Source: Thalassobaculum litoreum DSM 18839 (lineage in GTDB: Bacteria > Pseudomonadota > Alphaproteobacteria > Thalassobaculales > Thalassobaculaceae). Taken from it: 64,000 bases of DNA. Positions 58,308-64,000 of the stretch are shown piece after piece. Under the pieces are notes generated by a model, which had not been told where the DNA came from, did no database searches, and worked only from the letters and a program-made list of their open reading frames with translations. The position numbers were made by a program, and so were the translations under genes. The stretch spans positions 7,501 through 71,500 of the forward strand of contig NZ_FNBW01000013.1 of assembly GCF_900102465.1 (NCBI RefSeq), read 5' to 3'. How positions within the stretch are numbered: the stretch's first letter is position 1; every line of letters begins with the position of its first letter.

Positions 58308-58745
58308 CTAAGGCGTTTCCAGAGCGATGCTCGGGCGTTCGGTCGTTTCTCCACGGCCAAATGCCAGCACCTGATCTTCATAGCTGATCAATGCTTTACA
58401 AGTCTTTAACGCGCGATAGTAGCGGGCGGCATTGGCGTCCTGAACGATGTGCAGCAGCGTCTTGCGCACCTCGTTGAACGTTGTCGCCTCCATGAAATCC
58501 TCGATCAATCTCATGAAGGTCGGGTAGTAGTCCTGACGGCCAGTCTCATCCAGATACATCAGCAGAAGCGTGAAATAGATCCGCTTGGCCGGGGTATCGG
58601 CCTCATGCTCCTGCATGATGTCCTTGCCCAGCAGGATCGTCGCCTCATTCTGCAACACCAGGGACGCGCCCTTGTTGCCGGCGACCATGACGGCGCCGTT
58701 GACGACGAACTTTTCCCCAGGCTTGATGTTGACCTTTAGTGGCAT
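58308..58745 (-). CDS. flbT: Flagellin post-transcriptional regulator FlbT
   Basis: 145 residues, the standard size. Family motifs include VNIKPGEKFVVNGAVMVAGNKGASLVLQNEA, KRIYFTLLLMYLDETGR and VRKTLLHIVQDANAARYYRALKTCK. In Caulobacter FlbT binds the flagellin mRNA leader and triggers decay when the hook is unfinished. It leads the operon flbT-flaF2-TPR-TPR/glycosyltransferase. The gap to the divergent gene (58746-58920) has one weak GG-N10-GC match on the minus strand (58785-58798). Confidence 0.93.
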   Translation of the reverse strand: MPLKVNIKPGEKFVVNGAVMVAGNKGASLVLQNEATILLGKDIMQEHEADTPAKRIYFTLLLMYLDETGRQDYYPTFMRLIEDFMEATTFNEVRKTLLHIVQDANAARYYRALKTCKALISYEDQVLAFGRGETTERPSIALETP

Positions 58746-58920
58746 GCCTTAAATGTCGCATTCATTTTCCGACTGTCAAGCTAAGCTGGGAATCGACCAA
58801 TGAAACGCGCTCGGCATCACAGCCTCCATGCGGATTTTCGCACGTGGCCGGACGATGCCCTGCCCGGCGCCGTGCGGTCGGCGGGCGCCGGCGGCCGACT
58901 CCGATTCGCTTTCCACTAGG

Positions 58921-60684
58921 ATGACCGTCGCCGTTACCACCGCCTTGAGCGCCGGTCTGCATGCCCACCGGTTGGGGGACCTGAACAAGGCGATCGCGGT
59001 CTACGGCGCGGTCCTGGATCTGGCGCCCGATCATCCGACGGCCCGGCACCTGCGCGGCTTCGCGCTGCTCCAGAGCGGGCGGATTGCCGATGCCCGCCTC
59101 GACCTGCAGGCGGCCGTTCGGGCAGCGCCGACCAACGGCAACGCCTGGATGCACCTCTCCGTCTGTCTCGACCGGCTCGGCCAGTCTGCGACACAGACGG
59201 CACGCCGGGCGGTCCTCCTGCAGCCGGGTGGCCAGGAAGCCCTCGATGTCCTGGTGCGCCACCGATCCGGCGAGGATCGGGCCCTGCGTTGGCTGCTTGC
59301 CCTCGCCCCCGGCGACGCCACGGTCTGGCGCCGGGCGGGTCTTGCAAGAGCCCGTCGGACCCCTGCCTTTGCCGCGACCGATTTTCGACGCGCGCTCTGT
59401 CTTGCGCCGGCGGACCCGTGGATTGGGCTGGACCTTGCCGAGGTGGAGCGACGCATACTGAGACCGGAAACGGCTCTCATGCTGGCCGACCGGGCGCTCG
59501 TGGTTCTGCCGGCCGACCCGCGCGCCCTCGCCGATCGAGCCGCATCGGCGATCGAACTGGATGCCGTGTCCCCGGCCCTCGCCGACACACACCGCGCGGC
59601 CCTGCTGGACCCGGCGCATACGGCGGCCTGGGGCAACCGGGCCGAAACGCTCTACCGGCTGGCGCGGTATGAGGCCGCCGTGACATGCGGGAGCCGGGCC
59701 CGTGTGACGGCCCCGACCGATCCGGAGGTACTGGCGAATCTGGCGGCATACCGGCTGGCCGCGGGAGATCTTGCCGGGGGCTGGCCGATCTTCCGGAACA
59801 GACCGGCCCGGCGGGGGATACCCGGTCCCGATCTGCCACGCTGGTCCGGCGAGGCCGGGGTCCGTCTGCTGGTCCTCACCGAACAGGGACTGGGCGACGA
59901 GCTTCTGTTCTCAACGCTGTGGAGCGACCTCGACCGACAGCTGGCGCAGGGACGTCTCGCGGCGGTGACGGTCGAGGCGGACGAACGGCTGATCCCGCTC
60001 GGCGCCCGGGCCCTGCCCCGCCTCGCCTGGCGGCGGCGTCTGCGCCCCAACCCGGCCGACGGGCCTTTCACCCATTGGTGTCTGGCCGGCGATCTCATGG
60101 AGCTGCTGCGCCCCGACATCGCAAGCTTCGCGGCGGCGAGACCCGGCCTGGCGCCGGACCCGAACCGGGTGGCGGAATGGCACGGCTGGTTGGATCGGGA
60201 GACCCGCGGGCGGCCCGCGATCGGCCTCTGCTGGCGGTCGGGCAGCCGGGCCGGCCATCGTCGCCGTCACTATCCGACCCTCGGCGACTGTGCGGCGCTT
60301 CTGAGCCTCACGAACCGGTTCTTTGTTGTTCTTCAATATGATGACTGTCGCTCTGACCTCGAAGGGTTGGCGCTCGGCACCGGCACGGAGATCGTCCTGC
60401 CGCCCGATCTCGACCGGCACGACGACCAGGAAGGGGTTGCCGCCTTGATGGCGGCCCTGGATCTGGTGGTCAGCGCCGATACAGCCGTGCTGGCGCTCGC
60501 AGGAGCGCTCGGCGTGCCGACGGTCGGCTTCTCCCTGCACCCTGGATGGGTCGCCCTGGGCCAGGGCCGCCAGCCCTGGTTCCCCAGAATAGAACGCGTC
60601 TTCCGACCGCCGGACATGCCGTGGCCGGAGGCCATGAGGGAGGCGGCCCGGACGGTGGAGCGGGTACTTTCGGATCGGACATAA
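58921..60684 (+). CDS. TPR protein with C-terminal glycosyltransferase-like domain (copy 2)
   Basis: 587 residues from ATG 58921. An earlier ATG at 58828 would add an atypical Arg/Pro-rich start. The N-terminus contains TPRs (GDLNKAIAVYGAVLDLAPDHPTARHLRGFALLQ). The C-terminal half has EQGLGDELLFSTLWSDLDRQ, GLCWRSGSRAGHRRRHYP, DLDRHDDQEGVAALMAALDLVVSADTAVLALAGALGVPTVGFSL, matching copy 1's layout. It is divergent from flbT and ends at a strong terminator. Proposed role: glycosyl transfer to flagellin. Confidence 0.74.
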   Translation: MTVAVTTALSAGLHAHRLGDLNKAIAVYGAVLDLAPDHPTARHLRGFALLQSGRIADARLDLQAAVRAAPTNGNAWMHLSVCLDRLGQSATQTARRAVLLQPGGQEALDVLVRHRSGEDRALRWLLALAPGDATVWRRAGLARARRTPAFAATDFRRALCLAPADPWIGLDLAEVERRILRPETALMLADRALVVLPADPRALADRAASAIELDAVSPALADTHRAALLDPAHTAAWGNRAETLYRLARYEAAVTCGSRARVTAPTDPEVLANLAAYRLAAGDLAGGWPIFRNRPARRGIPGPDLPRWSGEAGVRLLVLTEQGLGDELLFSTLWSDLDRQLAQGRLAAVTVEADERLIPLGARALPRLAWRRRLRPNPADGPFTHWCLAGDLMELLRPDIASFAAARPGLAPDPNRVAEWHGWLDRETRGRPAIGLCWRSGSRAGHRRRHYPTLGDCAALLSLTNRFFVVLQYDDCRSDLEGLALGTGTEIVLPPDLDRHDDQEGVAALMAALDLVVSADTAVLALAGALGVPTVGFSLHPGWVALGQGRQPWFPRIERVFRPPDMPWPEAMREAARTVERVLSDRT

Positions 60685-60688
60685 AAAA

Positions 60689-60712
60689 AGGGCCGGACTT
60701 TCGTCCGGCCCT
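60689..60712. terminator. Strong bidirectional terminator
   Basis: AGGGCCGGAC-TTTC-GTCCGGCCCT is a perfect 10-bp stem with a 4-base loop. Seven A's precede it on the plus strand (T's for the minus-strand flagellin) and GACTTTTG follows. It ends both the TPR/glycosyltransferase gene (plus) and flagellin 2 (minus). Confidence 0.9.
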
Positions 60713-60734
60713 GACTTTTGTATCGGCGATCCGA

Positions 60735-61565
60735 TTAACGGAACAGACCCAGCAGGGACTGCGGCCGCTGGTTGGCGATGCCCAGCGTCTGGATCGACAG
60801 CTGCTGCTGAACCTGCAGCGACGTCAGAGCCGCGGACTCGCGCGCCAGATCGGCGTCGACAATGTTGCCCAGACCTTCTTCGGTCGCGTCAGAGATCTGC
60901 TCCAGGAAGGTGGTCTGCAGATTCAGAGCGCGAACCTCGGCACCCAGCGAGCCCAGCGCGGAGTTGACCACCGATTCCAGGTTGGAGAACTCGTTGGCAA
61001 GCACGCCCTGCGCGTTCGTCGCCGAGGTAACGTCACCGGCAGCCAGGGACAGCGTCGTGGTCCGAAGATCCTGAGCCGACAGCGTGAGCGTACCGCCTTC
61101 CAGGTTCGACAGGGTGTTGATGTCAACCGAACTACCACCGGTATCCAGCAGGTTGACGCCGTTGAACACCGAGTTGTCGATGAAGTTGGCGGCCTGAGAG
61201 AGCAACTGGTTGAAGTCGCTCGTCAGGATTTCACGCTGAGCGGTGGTGATGCCCTCGTTGGACAGCTCGGTCAGCTTCGAGCGGATGTCGGTCAGCAGGT
61301 TGGAAACACCGGTCGCACCGGCGACGGCCACCTGGCCGATACCCTTGGCGTTATTCAGACCCTGGGTGACGGCGGACAGCCCCTTCAGCTCGCCGCGGAT
61401 ACCCTGGGCGATGGAGAAGTTGGACGCGTCATCGAGAGCACCGGCAACCTTCAGGCCCGTCGACACGCGATTCTGCGTGGTGTCGAGGTTCCGGTTGACC
61501 GAGTTCAGGGTCCGGAGAGCGGCGAAGATGGACGGATTGGTATTAATGGAGTTCTGAACAGCCAT
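60735..61565 (-). CDS. Flagellin (second copy)
   Basis: 276 residues, D0/D1-only flagellin: NSINTNPSIFAALRTLNSVN, VSTGLKVAGALDDASNFSIAQ and QTLGIANQRPQSLLGLFR. It is closely related to copy 3 and more distant from copy 1. The leader on the minus strand has a stem-loop (61590-61604) and the shared 15-mer TCCTCGTTCTAAGGA (plus strand, 61573-61587) before GAGGAGG and the ATG. A strong terminator lies downstream. Confidence 0.96.
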   Translation of the reverse strand: MAVQNSINTNPSIFAALRTLNSVNRNLDTTQNRVSTGLKVAGALDDASNFSIAQGIRGELKGLSAVTQGLNNAKGIGQVAVAGATGVSNLLTDIRSKLTELSNEGITTAQREILTSDFNQLLSQAANFIDNSVFNGVNLLDTGGSSVDINTLSNLEGGTLTLSAQDLRTTTLSLAAGDVTSATNAQGVLANEFSNLESVVNSALGSLGAEVRALNLQTTFLEQISDATEEGLGNIVDADLARESAALTSLQVQQQLSIQTLGIANQRPQSLLGLFR

Positions 61566-61863
61566 TGTGGCCTCCTCGTTCTAAGGACACGGACATTTTG
61601 TCCGAAAAGGGGGTCAACGGACCCCAGAGCACCAACACGTTTGCCCCGCGCGCATCATCCAGTCAACCGGATTCTTCGGTCGACGACGACGCCGCAGGGG
61701 CCGAGGCCACATCGCGTTGGGCTGAAAAACAGCTAAGAGAATGGATTCTTTTGAAATTCTCGAACTATGACGTCGCTACGCTCTCCTCGATTTTTTTTCG
61801 GGGTGGGGGTGGAGCCGGCGGCTCCACCCCACGTGATGTTGTCGCTTTCGCGCTTCGGGTGGC
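61566..61863. other. Spacer between flagellin 2 and flagellin 3
   Basis: About 298 bases with no gene. It holds the flagellin 2 leader near 61566-61610, a low-GC region around 61740-61800, and a hairpin GGGGTGGAGCC-GGC-GGCTCCACCCC (61806-61830) just past the flagellin 3 stop. The hairpin is not followed by a T run on the minus strand. No clear sigma-54 site was found. Confidence 0.6.
61573..61604 (-). promoter_or_regulatory. Flagellin 2 mRNA leader: stem-loop plus conserved ribosome site motif
   Basis: The leader contains CGGAC-ATTTT-GTCCG (61590-61604) and, closer to the start codon, a 15-base block (TCCTCGTTCTAAGGA, plus strand 61573-61587) that also occurs exactly before flagellin 3. It could be a target for FlbT/FlaF. 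Confidence 0.65.
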
Positions 61864-62694
61864 TTACCCGAACAGCCCCAGCAGGGTCTGCGGACGCTGG
61901 TTGGCAATGCCGAGCGTCTGGATCGACAGCTGCTGCTGCACCTGCTTGGAGGTCAGTCGGGCCGACTCGCGTGCCAGATCGGCATCGACGATGTTGCCCA
62001 GGCCTTCCTCGGTCGCGTCCGAGATCTGCTCCAGGAAGGAGGTCTGCAGCTCAAGAGCCCGAACCTCCGCACCCAGCGAACCCAGGGCCGCATTCACGAC
62101 CGACTCCAGGTTGGCGTACTCGTTGGCGATGACGCCCTGTGCGTTGGTCGCCGAGCTGACATCGCCAGCCGCCAGAGACAGGGTCGTGGTCCGCAGATCC
62201 TGTCCCGTCAGGGTCAGCGTGCCGCCCGTCAGGTTCGACAGTGTGTTCACATCCGGCGAGGCGTTCGTGGTGTCCAGCAGGTTGACGCCGTTGAACACCG
62301 CGTTGTCGATGAAGTTCGCCGCCTGAGACAGAAGCTGGTTGAAGTCCGTGGTCAGGATATCACGCTGCTGAGTGGTGATACCTTCGTTCGAGAGCTCGGT
62401 CAGCTTCTGACGCACTGTCTGCAGCAGATCTGAAATGCCGGTTGTGCCGGCGATAGCCACCTTTCCGATGCCCTTCGCGTTGTTCAGACCCTGGGTGACC
62501 GCTCCGATTGCCTTGAGCTCACCGCGGATGCCCTGGGCGATGGCGAAGTTCGACGCATCGTCAAGAGCACCAGTGACCTTCAAGCCGGTCGACACACGGT
62601 TCTGGATGGTGTCGAGGGTCCGGTTGACGGAGTTGAGGTTACGCAGGGCCACGAAGGAGGCCGGGTTCGTATTGATAGAGTTCTGCACAGCCAT
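61864..62694 (-). CDS. Flagellin (third copy)
   Basis: 276 residues, nearly the same sequence as copy 2 (NSINTNPASFVALRNLNSVN, ISDLLQTVRQKLTELSNEGI, QTLGIANQRPQTLLGLFG). The leader has the CCGGC-TTTTT-GCCGG hairpin at 62725-62739 and the shared 15-mer at 62702-62716. The D2/D3 domains are absent, so the filament surface is probably smooth or glycan-coated. Confidence 0.96.
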   Translation of the reverse strand: MAVQNSINTNPASFVALRNLNSVNRTLDTIQNRVSTGLKVTGALDDASNFAIAQGIRGELKAIGAVTQGLNNAKGIGKVAIAGTTGISDLLQTVRQKLTELSNEGITTQQRDILTTDFNQLLSQAANFIDNAVFNGVNLLDTTNASPDVNTLSNLTGGTLTLTGQDLRTTTLSLAAGDVSSATNAQGVIANEYANLESVVNAALGSLGAEVRALELQTSFLEQISDATEEGLGNIVDADLARESARLTSKQVQQQLSIQTLGIANQRPQTLLGLFG

Positions 62695-62701
62695 GGTTCT
62701 G

Positions 62702-62739
62702 TCCTCGTTCTAAGGATGGATTGACCGGCTTTTTGCCGG
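62702..62739 (-). promoter_or_regulatory. Flagellin 3 mRNA leader: stem-loop plus conserved block
   Basis: The hairpin CCGGC-TTTTT-GCCGG (62725-62739) lies upstream of the identical 15-base block (TCCTCGTTCTAAGGA, plus strand, 62702-62716) seen before flagellin 2. The stems differ in sequence but keep shape and spacing. Confidence 0.65.
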
Positions 62740-63148
62740 ACCGAAAACGGATCACTCCGTCTCGTGAACCCTTAAATCACATCCCCAACCCTATCGTCAA
62801 GCATTTTAGATAAAAAAAAGATGTATTTTATATAATGACAGACCGCCGAATTCGCGAACGGCACCCTGCATGCATCGTGCCGGGACGGAATATCGGGACC
62901 TGCCGGCATCCGGTCGGCCGAAACCACGGCCCCTCCCCGCACAGTTTCAGGTCAGGGCGGCAAGGCTTGCCGTCCCTCGCCCCCTGACCCGGCAAGTTCT
63001 GCCACCCACCGAGCGCGCCGGATCGCCGCCTCCGGGCGCTCGGGCGGAAAATCCTCGAAATCCGCGGATTTTCTCCACCGAGAGGCCCGATCGAAACTGG
63101 CCCGGCCCTTGCACAGCCCTTAGCGACAATGATCAGGCAGGTGGGATC
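62717..63148. other. Gene-free region between flagellin 3 and the fliK-like gene
   Basis: The region has an AT-rich patch at 62798-62838. A minus-strand TTGACG-N17-ATTTAA (62772-62800) could be a vegetative promoter for flagellin 3. A plus-strand CGGCACCCTGCATGCAT (62859-62875) is a weak GG-N10-GC match, and the strong site at 63097-63115 serves fliK. No open frame with gene-like features is seen. Confidence 0.5.
63097..63115 (+). promoter_or_regulatory. Sigma-54-type promoter of the fliK-like gene
   Basis: CTGGCCCGGCCCTTGCACA shows GG-N10-GC with TTGCA at -12, placed 34 bases upstream of the ATG. Confidence 0.8.
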
Positions 63149-64000
63149 ATGGACCTCAACGCGATCGATCCACGGGCATCGTCCCTGGCGGCGGACAGCC
63201 GCAAATCCAAGTCGTCGACCGGCGACGCCTTCCAGGGCGTGATGCAGATGATGGCGAAGATTGACGAGAACCGAAGCGAGAACCAGGCGCGGGAGCGCAA
63301 CGAGCCGACGCGCCCGTCGCAGGCCGACCGGACGGAGCGTGAGCCCCGCGCGGATCGCAAGGAAAAGGCGACGCGTAAGGACGAGGCCACCCAGACCGAG
63401 GCCGAGACCGAGAAGGACGCGCCGACGGAAAAGACCACCGCCGCCGACGAACCGGTCGGAGCACCGGCAGTCGTCGACATGCCCCCGCCGGCCCCGGTCC
63501 GGACCGCCGGCACGGATCAGGCCGTCGCACCGGGCACGCCAGGCGACGCCGAAGTCGATGTTGTCGCTGAAACGACCGAACAGCCGGCAGAGGCCGCCGC
63601 GAAGGCTGCAGAGCCCGCCACGCCGGCAGAGCCAGGAAAACCGCAAGACCCGGCAGCGGTCGCCACAGCAGCGGCGCAGCCGGCATCCGCCCCTCCTCAG
63701 TCCGCCGCGGCCCAACCGGCCGCGCAGTCGACGCAGGCTCCGGTGGCACCGCCGACGGATGATGTTGCCGCCCTGGCCCGCCAGGCGATGGGCCAGCGCG
63801 ACCGGATCGATCCGGCCGCCAGCTCGACCGGCACCCAGAAGACCGGCGACACCCAGACCGCCGGAGACGCCCAGAAGCCCAACACCGCGTCCGGCCGTGC
63901 CGACTCCCTGATGGGAGCGAAGGTAACGGTGGAGACGCCGGTTCCGGTGGCGCGGTCGCAGGGCGTGTCGTCCGCGGTCCTCGTCCAGGCTCAGCAGGCG
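63149..64000 (+). CDS. fliK: FliK-like hook-length control protein, 5' part
   Basis: From ATG 63149 the frame stays open for 284 codons to the right edge, so the C-terminus is missing. The N-terminal part (DAFQGVMQMMAKIDENRSENQARER) is followed by a highly charged region, then long Ala/Pro/Thr/Glu-rich disordered sequence, as in FliK-type ruler proteins, whose conserved C-terminal domain would lie beyond the window. It has a good sigma-54-type promoter. Because only the low-complexity part is visible, FliK is the likely but not certain identity. Confidence 0.72.
   Translation, partial: MDLNAIDPRASSLAADSRKSKSSTGDAFQGVMQMMAKIDENRSENQARERNEPTRPSQADRTEREPRADRKEKATRKDEATQTEAETEKDAPTEKTTAADEPVGAPAVVDMPPPAPVRTAGTDQAVAPGTPGDAEVDVVAETTEQPAEAAAKAAEPATPAEPGKPQDPAAVATAAAQPASAPPQSAAAQPAAQSTQAPVAPPTDDVAALARQAMGQRDRIDPAASSTGTQKTGDTQTAGDAQKPNTASGRADSLMGAKVTVETPVPVARSQGVSSAVLVQAQQA

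Noticed and set aside
61806-61830. Rho-independent terminator after flagellin 3
   Set aside because: The stem is perfect (11 bp) but it is followed on the minus strand by CACCCCG and A's rather than T's, so only a hairpin is claimed.

Overview
The window is GC-rich chromosomal DNA of a motile alphaproteobacterium, most likely a Rhodospirillales-type lineage. The evidence is the gene set: a CckA-type hybrid kinase, FlbT, two FlaF proteins and FliX, an alphaproteobacterial DksA, a MotE-like protein, and sigma-54-type (GG-N10-GC) promoters in front of most flagellar operons. This is inference from family content; no 16S or marker search was possible. No tRNA, rRNA, CRISPR, IS transposase or prophage gene was recognised.

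Region 1 (1-13.7 kb) is a leucine/isovalerate (liu) catabolic region, mostly on the minus strand. It runs from a MerR regulator (LiuR-like), a 4HBT thioesterase and isovaleryl-CoA dehydrogenase, through the methylcrotonyl-CoA carboxylase beta subunit and a methylglutaconyl-CoA hydratase-like crotonase, to the carboxylase alpha subunit and a truncated SLC13-type anion transporter. Interleaved are TagI, RidA, a DUF1989 protein, an SDR, a DsbA-like isomerase, a HIT protein, a dimethylargininase and a TPR membrane protein. The palindrome TTGACGCACACGTCAA lies in front of the MerR gene.

Region 2 (13.8-27.6 kb) holds a hydantoinase B/A pair (plus strand), then on the minus strand a MoxR ATPase / small secreted protein / VWA protein / SH3-NlpC-P60 hydrolase cassette, recA-alaS with a candidate SOS box, and cckA. 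A 134-bp palindromic element with perfect 11-bp terminal inverted repeats sits across the flhB stop and the start of the cckA frame.

Region 3 (27.6-64 kb) is a large flagellar locus: flgB-flgC-fliE-fliQ-fliR-flhB; a stand-alone FlhB C-domain protein with fliO and fliP; cheY with a CheZ-like protein, two MotB-like proteins and a 1222-residue periplasmic AMIN-like/TPR protein; fliL-fliM-DUF6468-motE; flgF-flgG-flgA-flgH; fliX and dksA; flgI-flgJ-flgN; TPR, FlaG-like, flgL, flgK, flaF and a first flagellin; a flbT-flaF2-TPR-TPR/glycosyltransferase operon with a divergent second TPR/glycosyltransferase; two more flagellins with a shared 5' leader architecture; and the start of a fliK-like gene that leaves the window. 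fliF, fliG, fliN, motA, flgE and flgD are not in the window.

The genes work together as a flagellum assembled under sigma-54-type late transcription. Flagellin output is probably tuned after transcription by FlbT/FlaF, flagellin may be glycosylated by the two TPR/glycosyltransferase proteins, and motility may be tied to the cell cycle through CckA. The least explained unit is the cheY / CheZ-like / MotB-like pair / giant periplasmic protein operon (33.1-39.1 kb).
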